DNA from: Pseudomonas fragi
GTDB lineage: Bacteria > Pseudomonadota > Gammaproteobacteria > Pseudomonadales > Pseudomonadaceae
DNA: 64,000 nucleotides
Assembly (NCBI RefSeq): GCF_900105835.1
Contig: NZ_LT629783.1
Location: 3,246,501-3,310,500, forward strand
Reading direction: 5' to 3'
Position numbers and translations under genes: made by a program. Each line of letters opens with the position of its first letter. The first letter of the stretch is position 1. Under the pieces are notes generated by a model that had not been told where the DNA came from, made no database searches, and worked only from the letters and a program-made list of their open reading frames with translations. Positions 42,938 to 54,396 of this stretch are shown here, piece by piece.

Positions 42938-43770
42938 GCAGTTATGAAGCAGTCGCGGCCGCCCCGGTTGCTGCCCCCCACGCCCCGCGCCCGGTCAAGC
43001 GCAGCCTGAGCACACGCTGGATCAGTGTCCTGACCCTGGTCACCCTGCTCGCCGTGTGGTGGGCCGTGACCGCCGCAGGTTTGATCGAGCCGCTGTTTTT
43101 GCCGCCACCCTCTGCGGTGCTGCAAAAAGGCTGGCTGCTGGCGACCACTGGCTATATGGACGCCACGTTGTGGCAACACCTGGGCGCGAGCCTGAGCCGT
43201 ATCGGCCTGGGTCTGGGTTTTGCGATCCTGACGGCGGTGCCGGTGGGCATCGCCATTGGCCACAACCGCATAGCACGGGGGATTTTCGACCCGCTGATCG
43301 AGTTCTATCGGCCGATCCCGCCATTGGCCTATCTGCCGCTGATCGTGATCTGGTGCGGCATTGGCGAACTGTCAAAAGTACTGCTGATCTACCTGGCGAT
43401 TTTTGCCCCGATCGCGATTGCTACCGCCACCGGTGTGCGCACCGTCGACCCGGCCAAGGTCCGTGCTGCGCAGTCGTTGGGTGCGACGCGCTGGCAGTTG
43501 ATTCGTCATGTGATTTTGCCGAGCGCCTTGCCGGATATTTTGACCGGTGTGCGTATCGGTTTGGGCGTGGGCTGGTCGACTCTGGTGGCCGCCGAGCTGA
43601 TCGCTGCCACCAGCGGCCTGGGTTTTATGGTGCAGTCCGCTGCGCAGTTTCTGGTGACCGATGTGGTGGTGTTGGGGATTCTGGTGATTGCCGTTATCGC
43701 CTTTGCCATGGAAATGGGCCTGCGCGCCCTGCAACGCAAGCTGGTGCCGTGGCACGGCCAGGCTCACTAA
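42934..43770 (+). CDS. tauC: Taurine ABC transporter, permease
   Basis: The 278-residue inner-membrane subunit, with about six hydrophobic segments, the EAA loop ([20 protein letters not shown]) and the family block [20 protein letters not shown] 4-bp overlap with tauB and a short gap to tauD mark one operon. Confidence 0.95.
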   Translation: MSSYEAVAAAPVAAPHAPRPVKRSLSTRWISVLTLVTLLAVWWAVTAAGLIEPLFLPPPSAVLQKGWLLATTGYMDATLWQHLGASLSRIGLGLGFAILTAVPVGIAIGHNRIARGIFDPLIEFYRPIPPLAYLPLIVIWCGIGELSKVLLIYLAIFAPIAIATATGVRTVDPAKVRAAQSLGATRWQLIRHVILPSALPDILTGVRIGLGVGWSTLVAAELIAATSGLGFMVQSAAQFLVTDVVVLGILVIAVIAFAMEMGLRALQRKLVPWHGQAH

Positions 43771-43819
43771 CAACAGAACTCGACGCTGATTAATCGGCGC
43801 GCTGATAAAGAGATAGATC

Positions 43820-44653
43820 ATGAGCCTGACCATTACCCCGATTAGCTCTGCCCTGGGCGCCCAGATTGATGGTGTCGACCTGACTCAACCGCTGAGCCTT
43901 GAGCACCGCGATGCCATTGAGCAAGCCTTGCTTGAGCATCATGTGGTGTTCTTCAAGAACCAGTCGATCACCCCGCAGCAGCAAGCCCGTTTTGCCGCCC
44001 ATTTTGGCGACCTGCATATTCACCCGATCTACCCCAACGTGCCGGAGCAGCCGGAAGTGCTGGTGCTGGATACAGCAGTAACTGACGTGCGTGACAACGC
44101 GGTATGGCACACCGACGTGACCTTTTTGCCGACCCCGGCGATGGGCGCGGTGTTGAGTGCCAAGCAGTTGCCGGCTTTTGGTGGCGACACCTTGTGGGCC
44201 GCCGGGATTGCTGCTTTTGAAGGGTTGTCCAAACCGTTGCAGGTGCTGCTTGATGGCCTGACCGCGACCCATGATTTCACCAAGTCATTCCCGCTGGAGC
44301 GCTTTGGCTCGACCCCGGAAGATCTGGCGCGCTGGGAGCAGACCCGCAAAAACAATCCGCCGCTGTCGCACCCGGTGATCCGCACGCACCCGGTGAGCGG
44401 GCGCAAGTCGTTGTTCGTCAATGAAGGCTTCACCACGCGTATCAACGAGCTGTCGGAAGCCGAAAGCGAAGCGATTTTGAAGCTGCTGTTTGCCCACGCC
44501 ACCCGCCCGGAATACACCATCCGCTGGCGCTGGCAGGAAAACGACGTGGTATTTTGGGACAACCGCGTGACCCAGCATTACGCCGTTGACGATTACCGCC
44601 CCAACCGCCGCGTGATGCACCGTGCGACGATTCTGGGTGATGCGCCGTTCTGA
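43820..44653 (+). CDS. tauD: Taurine dioxygenase
   Basis: TauD is an Fe(II)/2-oxoglutarate-dependent dioxygenase that hydroxylates taurine, releasing aminoacetaldehyde and sulfite. The 277-residue protein has the iron triad His97, Asp99 (WHTDVTF) and His253 (TQHYA), matching positions 99, 101 and 255 of the E. coli enzyme, and the 2-oxoglutarate-binding arginines near HRATILGD. It closes the tauABCD operon and is followed by a REP pair. Confidence 0.96.
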   Translation: MSLTITPISSALGAQIDGVDLTQPLSLEHRDAIEQALLEHHVVFFKNQSITPQQQARFAAHFGDLHIHPIYPNVPEQPEVLVLDTAVTDVRDNAVWHTDVTFLPTPAMGAVLSAKQLPAFGGDTLWAAGIAAFEGLSKPLQVLLDGLTATHDFTKSFPLERFGSTPEDLARWEQTRKNNPPLSHPVIRTHPVSGRKSLFVNEGFTTRINELSEAESEAILKLLFAHATRPEYTIRWRWQENDVVFWDNRVTQHYAVDDYRPNRRVMHRATILGDAPF

Positions 44654-44669
44654 GCCGCTCATCCTCTGC

Positions 44670-44755
44670 TGTGGGAGCGGGCTTGCTCGCGATTCAGGCG
44701 GTGCGGTCTCTCGATGAGCCGAGTCGATGCAATCGCGAGCAAGCCCGCTCCCACA
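44670..44755. repeat. REP pair
   Basis: An inverted pair of the TGTGGGAGCGGGCTTGC core, 86 bp, between the convergent tauD and tetR genes. Confidence 0.92.
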
Positions 44756-44790
44756 AAGGCAAGCTCACAAGCGTTGATGCAGGCTTACGC

Positions 44791-45447
44791 TCAGGTATTT
44801 GACGGGCTTTCGCGTTTCGGCAAAAACGGCGGTAAATACAGCCCCAAATAAGCATCCACCACCCGCATGCTTTCCTCGGCCATGCGCGGGGTGATGCGCT
44901 CATGCAACTGGATTGAGCGCGCATACACGCGGTCGCCCAGCTCCATCGCCAGGGCAAATACGTCCACGTCCTGTGGCAGTACTGGCAATTCAAAATGCTT
45001 CATGAATAGCGCATGCATCAGTTGCCCCAGCTCAAGGTCGTGCTGGCGGTCGGCCCGGGTGACTTCGGTCAGGCCATGCTGGGCCAGGATCAACTGCCGG
45101 GCCGCAGCATCTTCGTTGTAGATCGCCAGCATGCGCTGCTCAATGATGCGCGACAGGTCGCGCCAGCCACTCAGCGCCTCATGTTCGATCGGCGCCTGCA
45201 GGCAGGCGCGAAACGCGGCGTGAACATCACCGGTCAGAGCTTCGAGCAGGGCTGGTACACCGGCGAAAAAGTGATAGACCGACGACGGCGGAATCTGCGC
45301 GTGCTCAGCCACGCTGTAAATCGACAGGCTGGCCACGCCCTGGGCTGCCAGCAACGTGCGGGCAGCGTCGAGTATCGTGTCGATGCGGCCCTGGCTGCGA
45401 GCGCGTGGCTTTCGGGGGGTGGCGCGTGGGGCGGCAGGGCGGGACAT
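44791..45447 (-). CDS. TetR-family transcriptional regulator
   Basis: A 218-residue repressor-type protein with the N-terminal helix-turn-helix (RIDTILDAARTLLAAQGVAS, then LSIYSVAEHAQIPPSSVYHF) and a C-terminal helical ligand domain. A basic Pro/Ala/Arg-rich tail of about 20 residues precedes the DNA-binding domain. ATG 45447 follows GAGGAAACGCTG; the longer frame to 45522 reaches into the carbonic anhydrase gene. It faces tauD tail to tail, so control of tau is not implied. The target and ligand are unknown. Confidence 0.85.
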   Translation of the reverse strand: MSRPAAPRATPRKPRARSQGRIDTILDAARTLLAAQGVASLSIYSVAEHAQIPPSSVYHFFAGVPALLEALTGDVHAAFRACLQAPIEHEALSGWRDLSRIIEQRMLAIYNEDAAARQLILAQHGLTEVTRADRQHDLELGQLMHALFMKHFELPVLPQDVDVFALAMELGDRVYARSIQLHERITPRMAEESMRVVDAYLGLYLPPFLPKRESPSNT

Positions 45448-45511
45448 CAGCGTTTCCTCAAGGGCTGCCGGCATTGTACGAGCCGGGTTCGAGGTTGTCT
45501 GTAAACCCGTT

Positions 45512-46255
45512 TCAGCTTCCAAACTTCACCGCACGGTCGTTGCTCGGTTGGATCGGACGCGCGTTCATCGGGAACAACTGCTTGAAGTCCTTCAGCTGTT
45601 GTTTGGATATCGTGCCCGGCACTTTAAACACCTGCCACAGGACGCCTTCGGTACATGGCGGCGTCGTCAGCGACCCCATAAAGGTGAAGTAGTCCAGCTT
45701 TGCCGGAAACAGGCTTTTCAAATCCAGTGTGCGCAAGGTCACAGCGTCCCCCTCATGACGGGGCATGTTGGAAAACAGCGGTGCCAAAACCTTGTTTTTT
45801 GCCCCAACGTCAAATAACAGGGCAATGACGGCCAGGTTGCCGGCGGCATCACGGTGGACCAGATGCGCGCTAAATGGGTACTTGTGGCCTTCTATCTGCA
45901 TTTCGGCAGGGGCATGAAAGTGCATTTGTACCAGGTCATAGTTGCCTGACGGCAGGGTCATATAGCCCTTGCTCTCAGGGGTGACCTCAAGCGTGTGGCC
46001 ATTGTGTTTGACCACGGCAGGGCCTCTCGGGTAGTGGATATCCAGAGCTGGCAAGCGCCCTGGGGTATTGGCTTTGATATTGATCGGTGATTGTTGGGTG
46101 CCGGTGTTGCACAGGGTGTGGTTGTCGTGCAAATCGCCCCACTCGTCAGGCCCGGTGGGGGATGTGTAGCTCCAGTGGGGTTGGGGTGAGGGGGCGGCAA
46201 TGACGGGGCCGAAACCGATGGCGAACAGGGCGATGCCCAGGTAATGGCGTTTCAT
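45512..46255 (-). CDS. Periplasmic alpha-carbonic anhydrase
   Basis: A zinc enzyme interconverting CO2 and bicarbonate. The 247-residue protein has a signal peptide (MKRHYLGIALFAIGFGPVIA), the alpha-class fingerprint (GTQQSPINI), the zinc histidines in LVQMHFHAPAEMQIEGH and FSAHLVHRDAAG, and the active-site wall TTPPCTEGVLW. ATG 46255 gives a proper signal peptide; the longer open frame does not. It ends 64 bp before the tetR start on the same strand, so the two may be cotranscribed. Confidence 0.92.
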   Translation of the reverse strand: MKRHYLGIALFAIGFGPVIAAPSPQPHWSYTSPTGPDEWGDLHDNHTLCNTGTQQSPINIKANTPGRLPALDIHYPRGPAVVKHNGHTLEVTPESKGYMTLPSGNYDLVQMHFHAPAEMQIEGHKYPFSAHLVHRDAAGNLAVIALLFDVGAKNKVLAPLFSNMPRHEGDAVTLRTLDLKSLFPAKLDYFTFMGSLTTPPCTEGVLWQVFKVPGTISKQQLKDFKQLFPMNARPIQPSNDRAVKFGS

Positions 46256-46390
46256 GATGATGGCTTCGTAGAAAGTAGCTGCAAATGGCAGCCGGAGCTT
46301 CATCGTGAGATATTCACTGTGAAATTTCTGTAGTGATTTTCTTACGTTTGCGATCGATAAGAACGCTTGGTTTGATGGATTATCGCCATG

Positions 46391-46431
46391 AAAAAAAACG
46401 CCGCAGGCTGCAAGGCCGGCGGCGTTTTTTT
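46391..46431. terminator. Bidirectional intrinsic terminator
   Basis: AAAAAAAACGCCGC at 46391-46404 pairs with GCGGCGTTTTTTT at 46419-46431 around a 14-nt loop. It ends the spuI transcript, read on the minus strand, and can insulate the carbonic anhydrase promoter. Confidence 0.9.
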
Positions 46432-46445
46432 GGGGCTGCAAGCGC

Positions 46446-47822
46446 TTACACGGTATGCAGGTACCAGTTGTATTCGAGGTCGGAGATGGAGTGTTCAAAC
46501 TCTTCCAGCTCGCTCTCTTTGCAGGCGACAAAAATATCGATGTATTTCGGGTCGATATATTTGGCCATTACTTCGCTGTCATCCAGCTCGCGCAAGGCAT
46601 CGCGCAGGTTGTTTGGCAGGCTTTGCTCGTTTTGCTCGTAGCTGTTGCCTTCAACGGGTGCGCCCGGTTCGATCTTGTTGGTCAGACCGTGGTGCACGCC
46701 GGCCAGTACAGAGGCCATCAACAGGTACGGGTTGGCATCGGCACCGGCAACCCGGTGTTCGATACGCACCGAATCGGCCGAGCCGGTCGGTACGCGAATG
46801 GCCACAGTACGGTTGTCCAGGCCCCAGCACGGCGAGTTGGGCACATAGAACTGTGCGCCGAAACGACGGTAGGAGTTCACGTTAGGGCAAAGGAACGCCA
46901 TCTGAGCCGGTAGGGTCTCCAGCACACCGCCGATCGCGTGACGCAATGCGGCGTTCTGCTCGGGATCCTCGCTGGCAAAAATATTTTTGCCTTCTTTGTC
47001 CAGAATCGAAATATGAACGTGTAGTCCGTTGCCCGCCTGGCCCGGGTAAGGCTTGGCCATGAACGTGGTGTCCATCTCATGGTCGTAGGCGATGTTTTTG
47101 ATCAGACGCTTGAGCAGTACCGCGTAGTCGCAGGCCTTGATCGGGTCGGCAACGTGGTGCAGGTTCACTTCGAACTGCGCCGGGGCACTTTCTTTGACGA
47201 TGGCGTCAGCCGGGATGCCTTGCTCTTTGGCACCTTCCAGAATGTCCTGGAGGCAGTCGACGTATTCATCAAGGTCGTCGATCAGGTAAACCTGAGTCGA
47301 ATGCGGGCGTTTGCCGGAGATCGGCGAACGTGGAGGCTGTGGGCGACCGTTAACGTTCTCCTGGTCGATCAGGTAGAACTCCAGCTCGAAAGCGGCACAA
47401 ATGGTCAGGCCCAGATCGTCAAATTTGGTAACAACTTGACGCAGTACTTCGCGCGGGTCGGCGAAAAAAGGTTCACCTTCAAGTTCGTGCATCGTCATCA
47501 GCAACTGCGCGGTTGGGCGCTTTTGCCAGGGTTCGTTGCACAGGGTGTCGGGGATTGGATAACAGATTCTGTCTGCGTCACCGATATCCAGACCCAGGCC
47601 GGTGCTTTCCACCGTTGAGCCATTGATATCCAGAGCAAATAGAGAGGCAGGCAGGTTGATGCCTTTCTCGTAAACCTTGTGGAGGCTGGTGCGTTCGATG
47701 CGCTTGCCGCGCACCACACCATTCATATCCGCAATGAGAAGGTCTACGTACAGAACCTCAGGATGATCCTTAAGGAACGCGTTCGCTTCATTAAGCTGAA
47801 CGGCACGCGGGGGTACCGACAT
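46446..47822 (-). CDS. spuI: Gamma-glutamylpolyamine synthetase (glutamine synthetase family)
   Basis: This enzyme ligates glutamate to putrescine or another polyamine with ATP, the first step of the gamma-glutamylation route. The 458-residue protein has the glutamine-synthetase fold: VDLLIADMNGVVRGKRIE at the N-terminus, the metal-binding block FELEFYLID, the ATP-site NGLHVHISILDKEG and NRTVAIRVPTGSADSVRIEH. It is divergent from spuA, as spuI (PA0296) is in P. aeruginosa. The preferred polyamine cannot be read from the sequence. Confidence 0.87.
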   Translation of the reverse strand: MSVPPRAVQLNEANAFLKDHPEVLYVDLLIADMNGVVRGKRIERTSLHKVYEKGINLPASLFALDINGSTVESTGLGLDIGDADRICYPIPDTLCNEPWQKRPTAQLLMTMHELEGEPFFADPREVLRQVVTKFDDLGLTICAAFELEFYLIDQENVNGRPQPPRSPISGKRPHSTQVYLIDDLDEYVDCLQDILEGAKEQGIPADAIVKESAPAQFEVNLHHVADPIKACDYAVLLKRLIKNIAYDHEMDTTFMAKPYPGQAGNGLHVHISILDKEGKNIFASEDPEQNAALRHAIGGVLETLPAQMAFLCPNVNSYRRFGAQFYVPNSPCWGLDNRTVAIRVPTGSADSVRIEHRVAGADANPYLLMASVLAGVHHGLTNKIEPGAPVEGNSYEQNEQSLPNNLRDALRELDDSEVMAKYIDPKYIDIFVACKESELEEFEHSISDLEYNWYLHTV

Positions 47823-48100
47823 GATGCAACACCTTTGTTGTTAAAAATATCAATCATTGAGCGCTACGGGATTCAGTCAACCCGAACGGCATACCGAAGT
47901 CAAGCAGCCTGTTTTTTGCCCTCAAAAAGCGCAGAAAGGCCATTTTTGACGCTTTTTAGGGCGCCATTAACCCTTTTTAAATCGTGCCGCCCGCAGGCTT
48001 GAGCGGGCCGTGTTGTATTTTTTACGGGGGTGTTGTGTAAAAAAATGAACAAGGCTAAGCTCGATTCAAACCCATAACAGCAATAATACCGGGGTGTTAC
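47823..48100. promoter_or_regulatory. Divergent spuI/spuA promoter region
   Basis: 278 bp of low GC between the two starts. GCCCGC (47989-47994) and GCGGGC (48003-48008) form a hairpin followed by a T-rich stretch, a possible attenuator or operator about 90 bp ahead of spuA. Polyamine-responsive control (PauR in Pseudomonas) is expected from family knowledge; no site is defined here. Confidence 0.45.
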
Positions 48101-48877
48101 ATGTCACGCCTGCCGTTAATCGGCGTCACCGCCTGCACCAAGCAGATCGGTTTGCACCCTTATCACATCACTGGCGATAAGTATGTGCGGGCTGTTGCGG
48201 TGGCCGCCAAAGGCTTGCCTCTGATCATTCCGTCATTGGCGGAACTGATTGATCCGACCGATATTCTTGACGGTCTGGACGGCCTGCTCTTTACCGGGTC
48301 ACCTTCCAATATAGAACCCCATTTGTATCACGGCCCCGCCAGCGCGCCAGGCACGCTGCATGATCCCGACCGTGATCGCACGACCCTTCCCCTGATTCGT
48401 GCTGCATTGGCAGCGGGCGTTCCGGTGCTTGGCATTTGCCGCGGCTTTCAGGAATTGAATGTAGCTCTGGGTGGCTCACTTCACCAGAAATTGCACGAAG
48501 TCGAAGGCTATATCGAGCACCGCGAAGACCCCAGCGCGCCTGTTGAAGTGCAATACGCACCCAGCCACGCCATGCGCGTCCAGCCTGGCGGCGTATTGGC
48601 CGGCCTGGGCTTGCCAGCGGAGTTCGAGGTCAATTCGATTCACACCCAGGGCGTTGATCAACTGGCCCCCGGTTTACGCGCAGAAGCCATTGCTCCGGAC
48701 GGCCTGGTCGAAGCCGTGTCGGTCAAAGACGGCAAGGCTTTTGCTTTGGCGGTTCAGTGGCACCCCGAATGGCAGGTAAGCTCTAACCCGATTTACCTCG
48801 CCATCTTCCAGGCATTTGGCGATGCCTGCAGACGGCGCGCAACACAACGCGACGCAGACGCGTCAGTAAACGCCTGA
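48101..48877 (+). CDS. spuA: Gamma-glutamyl-gamma-aminobutyrate hydrolase (PuuD/SpuA)
   Basis: It hydrolyses gamma-glutamyl-GABA to glutamate and GABA. The 258-residue class I glutamine-amidotransferase-like protein has the nucleophile Cys113 in LGICRGFQELNVALGGSLHQ and the catalytic His221 in QWHPEWQ. It is the first gene of the spuABC group, 36 bp before spuB. Confidence 0.92.
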   Translation: MSRLPLIGVTACTKQIGLHPYHITGDKYVRAVAVAAKGLPLIIPSLAELIDPTDILDGLDGLLFTGSPSNIEPHLYHGPASAPGTLHDPDRDRTTLPLIRAALAAGVPVLGICRGFQELNVALGGSLHQKLHEVEGYIEHREDPSAPVEVQYAPSHAMRVQPGGVLAGLGLPAEFEVNSIHTQGVDQLAPGLRAEAIAPDGLVEAVSVKDGKAFALAVQWHPEWQVSSNPIYLAIFQAFGDACRRRATQRDADASVNA

Positions 48878-48913
48878 CTTATTCAATTCAGGACACTCAG
48901 CCCAGAGGCATTT

Positions 48914-50272
48914 ATGAGTAACAACCTCGACCAGCTCACCGATTGGTTGAAAGACCACAAGATCACAGAAGTCGAATGCATGATCGCCGACCTTACCGGG
49001 ATTACTCGCGGCAAGATTTCGCCGACCAACAAGTTCATTGCCGAAAAAGGCATGCGCCTGCCCGAGAGCGTATTGCTGCAAACCGTTACGGGCGACTATG
49101 TCGAAGACGACATCTATTACGAACTCCTCGATCCGGCAGACATCGATATGGTCTGCCGTCCCGACCAGAACGCAGTATTTGTGGTGCCGTGGGCGATTGA
49201 GCCAACCGCTCAGGTGATCCACGACACCTACGACAAGCAGGGCAACCCGATCGAGCTGTCGCCGCGCAACGTGCTTAAAAAGGTGCTCAAGCTCTACGCC
49301 GACCACGGCTGGCAGCCGATCGTGGCGCCGGAGATGGAGTTTTACCTGACCAAGCGCAGTGACGACCCGGATTACCCGTTGCAGCCGCCTGTGGGCCGCT
49401 CCGGTCGCCCGGAAACCGGTCGTCAGTCCTTCTCCATTGAAGCGGCCAATGAATTCGACCCGCTGTTCGAGGACGTCTACGACTGGTGCGAGCTGCAGGA
49501 GCTGGATCTGGACACGCTGATCCACGAAGACGGCACGGCGCAGATGGAAATCAACTTCCGTCACGGTGACGCCCTGTCGCTGGCTGACCAGATCCTGGTG
49601 TTCAAGCGCACCATGCGCGAAGCCGCGCTCAAGCACGATGTGGCCGCCACCTTCATGGCCAAGCCCATGACCGGCGAGCCGGGCAGCGCCATGCACCTGC
49701 ATCAGAGCATCATCGACATCGAGACCGGCAAGAACGTGTTCTCCAATGACGATGGCAGCATGAGCCAGCTGTTCCTCAACCATATCGGCGGCTTGCAGAA
49801 GTTCATTCCAGAGCTGTTGCCGCTGTTTGCTCCGAATGTGAACTCGTTCCGCCGGTTCTTGCCTGATACCTCGGCACCGGTGAACGTGGAGTGGGGCGAG
49901 GAGAACCGCACCGTGGGCTTGCGTGTACCGGATGCCGGGCCGCAAAACCGTCGTGTCGAGAACCGCCTGCCGGGCGCCGATGCCAACCCCTACCTGGCGA
50001 TTGCCGCCAGCCTGCTGTGTGGCTATATCGGTATGGTTGAAGGCATCAACCCGAGCGCACCGGTGGTGGGTCGCGGTTATGAGCGGCGCAACCTGCGCTT
50101 GCCGTTGACCATCGAAGACGCCTTGGAGCGCATGGAAAACAGCAAGACGGTCGAGAAGTACCTGGGCACCAAGTTCATCACCGGTTACGTGGCCGTCAAA
50201 CGTGCCGAGCATGAAAACTTCAAGCGCGTCATCAGTTCGTGGGAGCGGGAATTCCTGCTGTTCGCCGTCTGA
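48914..50272 (+). CDS. spuB: Gamma-glutamylpolyamine synthetase (glutamine synthetase family)
   Basis: The second glutamine-synthetase-like enzyme of the cluster, 452 residues. It shows VECMIADLTGITRGKISP, APEMEFYLTKRSDDPDYPL, MAKPMTGEPGSAMHLHQSI and NRTVGLRVPDAGPQNRRVEN. It is clearly distinct from the divergent spuI protein, so the two probably handle different polyamines (as PauA paralogues do in P. aeruginosa). It sits between spuA and spuC on the same strand. Confidence 0.9.
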   Translation: MSNNLDQLTDWLKDHKITEVECMIADLTGITRGKISPTNKFIAEKGMRLPESVLLQTVTGDYVEDDIYYELLDPADIDMVCRPDQNAVFVVPWAIEPTAQVIHDTYDKQGNPIELSPRNVLKKVLKLYADHGWQPIVAPEMEFYLTKRSDDPDYPLQPPVGRSGRPETGRQSFSIEAANEFDPLFEDVYDWCELQELDLDTLIHEDGTAQMEINFRHGDALSLADQILVFKRTMREAALKHDVAATFMAKPMTGEPGSAMHLHQSIIDIETGKNVFSNDDGSMSQLFLNHIGGLQKFIPELLPLFAPNVNSFRRFLPDTSAPVNVEWGEENRTVGLRVPDAGPQNRRVENRLPGADANPYLAIAASLLCGYIGMVEGINPSAPVVGRGYERRNLRLPLTIEDALERMENSKTVEKYLGTKFITGYVAVKRAEHENFKRVISSWEREFLLFAV

Positions 50273-50333
50273 CACGCTGGAGGGGCGAGCCAGGAAGGCG
50301 CCGTCCCTCCTCTACTGACTAAAGGAGAGCCGT

Positions 50334-51698
50334 ATGACCAACAAGAACCCGCAAACCCTCGAATGGCAACAACTGAGCAACGATCACCACCTGGCACCGT
50401 TCAGTGACTTCAAACAGTTGAAAGAAGTCGGCCCACGTATCATCACTCACGCCAAGGGCGTGTACCTGTGGGACAGCGAAGGCCACAAGATTCTCGACGG
50501 CATGGCCGGCCTGTGGTGTGTTGCCATCGGCTATGGCCGTGACGAGCTGGCTGAAGCGGCCAGCAAGCAAATGCGTGAACTGCCGTACTACAACCTGTTT
50601 TTCATGACCGCCCACCCGCCGGTGCTTGAACTGTCCAAAGCCATCGCCGAGATCGCGCCTGAAGGCATGAACCATGTGTTCTTCACCGGCTCAGGCTCTG
50701 AAGGCAACGACACCATGCTGCGCATGGTTCGCCATTACTGGGCGATCAAGGGCCAGCCCAATAAAAAGACCATCATCAGCCGCAAGAACGGCTACCACGG
50801 CTCCACCGTGGCCGGCGCCAGCCTGGGCGGCATGACCTATATGCACGAACAGGGCGACTTGCCGATCCCGGGCATTACCCACATCCCGCAGCCGTACTGG
50901 TTCGGTGAGGGTGGCGACATGTCCCCGGAAGAGTTCGGCATCTGGGCGGCCAACCAGCTGGAAGAAAAAATCCTCGAACTGGGCGTCGACAATGTCGGTG
51001 CCTTTATTGCCGAGCCGATCCAGGGCGCAGGCGGCGTGATTGTGCCGCCCGCTACCTACTGGCCGCGCATCAAGGAAATCCTGGCCAAGTACGACATCCT
51101 GTTTGTGGCCGATGAAGTGATTTGTGGCTTTGGTCGCACCGGCGAGTGGTTCGGTAGCGATTTCTACGGCCTCAAGCCGGACATGATGACCATCGCCAAG
51201 GGCCTGACCTCGGGCTATATCCCGATGGGCGGCCTGATCGTGCGCGACGAAGTGGTGGCGGTGCTGAATGAAGGCGGCGATTTCAACCACGGCTTCACCT
51301 ACTCGGGTCACCCGGTAGCCGCCGCGGTGGCGCTGGAAAACATCCGCATCCTGCGCGAAGAAAAAATTGTCGAGAAGGTCCACGCCGAAACGGCACCGTA
51401 TTTGCAAAAGCGTCTGCGTGAACTGAACGATCACCCGTTGGTGGGCGAAGTGCGCGGTGTGGGCATGCTGGGTGCCATTGAACTGGTACAGGACAAGGCC
51501 ACGCGCAAGCGTTATGAAGGCCGTGGTGTCGGCATGATCTGCCGGCAGTTCTGTTTTGATAACGGTCTGATCATGCGCGCAGTAGGCGACACCATGATCA
51601 TTTCGCCACCCTTGGTGATCAGCAAAGACGAGATCGACGAGCTGGTGGCCAAGGCGCGTAAGTGCCTGGATCTGACCTTGGAAACTTTGCAAGGTTAA
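50334..51698 (+). CDS. spuC: Putrescine-pyruvate (polyamine) aminotransferase
   Basis: A class III PLP-dependent aminotransferase that moves the amino group of putrescine or a gamma-glutamylpolyamine to pyruvate. The 454-residue protein has GSEGNDTMLRMVRHYW, the GYHGSTVAGASLGG loop, DEVICGFGRTGEWFG and the PLP lysine 289 in TIAKGLTSGYIPMGG. GGAG precedes ATG 50334, 61 bp after spuB. Confidence 0.93.
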   Translation: MTNKNPQTLEWQQLSNDHHLAPFSDFKQLKEVGPRIITHAKGVYLWDSEGHKILDGMAGLWCVAIGYGRDELAEAASKQMRELPYYNLFFMTAHPPVLELSKAIAEIAPEGMNHVFFTGSGSEGNDTMLRMVRHYWAIKGQPNKKTIISRKNGYHGSTVAGASLGGMTYMHEQGDLPIPGITHIPQPYWFGEGGDMSPEEFGIWAANQLEEKILELGVDNVGAFIAEPIQGAGGVIVPPATYWPRIKEILAKYDILFVADEVICGFGRTGEWFGSDFYGLKPDMMTIAKGLTSGYIPMGGLIVRDEVVAVLNEGGDFNHGFTYSGHPVAAAVALENIRILREEKIVEKVHAETAPYLQKRLRELNDHPLVGEVRGVGMLGAIELVQDKATRKRYEGRGVGMICRQFCFDNGLIMRAVGDTMIISPPLVISKDEIDELVAKARKCLDLTLETLQG

Positions 51699-51754
51699 CT
51701 GCTAGGCTTTTAGCGCAAGAGAACTGCAGTCTTGATGTAGGTAATTGCGCTCGA

Positions 51755-51773
51755 AGCCTTAAGAATCAAGGCT
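51755..51773 (+). terminator. Weak hairpin between spuC and spuD
   Basis: AGCCTT at 51755-51760 and AAGGCT at 51768-51773 form a short stem followed by CTTCCCTT. It may reduce read-through or protect the upstream transcript. The rest of the 184-bp gap shows nothing further. Confidence 0.35.
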
Positions 51774-51882
51774 CTTCCCTTGAAAGCCTGCCCCGGATCT
51801 TGCCAGACTAGCCGCCGGCTTTAGTCACCTTGAGATCAGGTCGCTGAATCGGTGGTTTAAAAGAACAATTGGAGCATTACAG

Positions 51883-52995
51883 ATGAAGGCATCAGGTTTT
51901 AAAAAAGCTGGCAAGACCCTTCTCGCCCTCTCCTTGATGGGTGTGATGGCCGGGGCAGCTCAAGCAGCAGATAAAGTGCTGCACATCTACAACTGGTCCG
52001 ATTACATCGCACCTGACACCGTTAAAAAATTCGAAGACCAGACCGGTATCAAGGTGGTCTACGACGTGTTCGACAGCAACGAGACCCTTGAGGCCAAGCT
52101 GCTGGCGGGCAAGTCCGGCTACGACATCGTCGTGCCTTCCAACAATTTCCTGGCCAAGCAGATCAAGGCCGGGGTTTACCAGGAGCTGGACAAGTCCAAG
52201 CTGCCTAACTGGAAAAACCTCGACCCGGCGTTGCTCAAGGCCGTTGGCGATGCCAGCGACAAAGACAACAAACATGCCTTCCCGTACATGTGGGGCACTA
52301 TCGGCATCGGTTACAACCCGGAGAAGGTCAAGGCCGCGCTGGGCGTCGATACCATCGATTCCTGGGACGTGCTGTTCAAGCCGGAGAACGCTGCCAAGCT
52401 CAAGAGCTGCGGCATAAGCTTCCTCGACTCGCCGACCGAAATGATCCCGGCCGCCCTGCACTACCTGGGCTACCCGACCGATTCGCAAGACAAGAAACAA
52501 CTGGCTGAAGCCGAAGCCCTGTTCCTGAAGATTCGCCCGTCGGTGGGTTACTTCCACTCCTCCAAGTACATCTCCGACCTGGCCAACGGCAACATCTGCG
52601 TGGCCGTGGGTTACTCGGGTGACCTTGAACAGTCCATTTCCCGCGCCAAAGAGGCCGGTGACAAGGTCAAGCTCAAGTACGTGATCCCTAAAGAAGGTGC
52701 CGGCAGCTTCTACGACATGGTCGCCATTCCCAAGGATGCCGAGAACGTCGACGCCGCCTATGCCTGGATGAATTATCTGATGCAGCCTGAAGTGATGGCC
52801 GAAATCACCAACAGCGTGCGCTTCCCCAACGGTAACAAGGCTGCAACGCCGCTGGTGAATAAAGATATCTCGGGTGACCCGAGCATTTACCCGTCCGATG
52901 AAGTGAAGGCCAAGTTGTACGCCATCAGCGATTTGCCGCCGACCACCCTGCGGTTGTTGACGCGCAGCTGGACCAAAATCAAGTCTGGTAAATAA
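51883..52995 (+). CDS. spuD: Polyamine ABC transporter, substrate-binding protein 1
   Basis: A PotF-type periplasmic polyamine receptor of 370 residues with a signal peptide ([17 protein letters not shown]) and the family start [17 protein letters not shown], followed by [19 protein letters not shown]. Further conserved blocks are [19 protein letters not shown] and [20 protein letters not shown]. In P. aeruginosa SpuD prefers putrescine; here that is by homology only. It is a close paralogue of the following gene. Confidence 0.92.
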   Translation: MKASGFKKAGKTLLALSLMGVMAGAAQAADKVLHIYNWSDYIAPDTVKKFEDQTGIKVVYDVFDSNETLEAKLLAGKSGYDIVVPSNNFLAKQIKAGVYQELDKSKLPNWKNLDPALLKAVGDASDKDNKHAFPYMWGTIGIGYNPEKVKAALGVDTIDSWDVLFKPENAAKLKSCGISFLDSPTEMIPAALHYLGYPTDSQDKKQLAEAEALFLKIRPSVGYFHSSKYISDLANGNICVAVGYSGDLEQSISRAKEAGDKVKLKYVIPKEGAGSFYDMVAIPKDAENVDAAYAWMNYLMQPEVMAEITNSVRFPNGNKAATPLVNKDISGDPSIYPSDEVKAKLYAISDLPPTTLRLLTRSWTKIKSGK

Positions 52996-54327
<1,332 letters not shown>

Positions 54328-54396
54328 TCTCGCAAGACCACCTATCCAAGGCCCGACCATCAAGGCCGGGCTGCTAAATTTGTTGGGAGTTACGTA

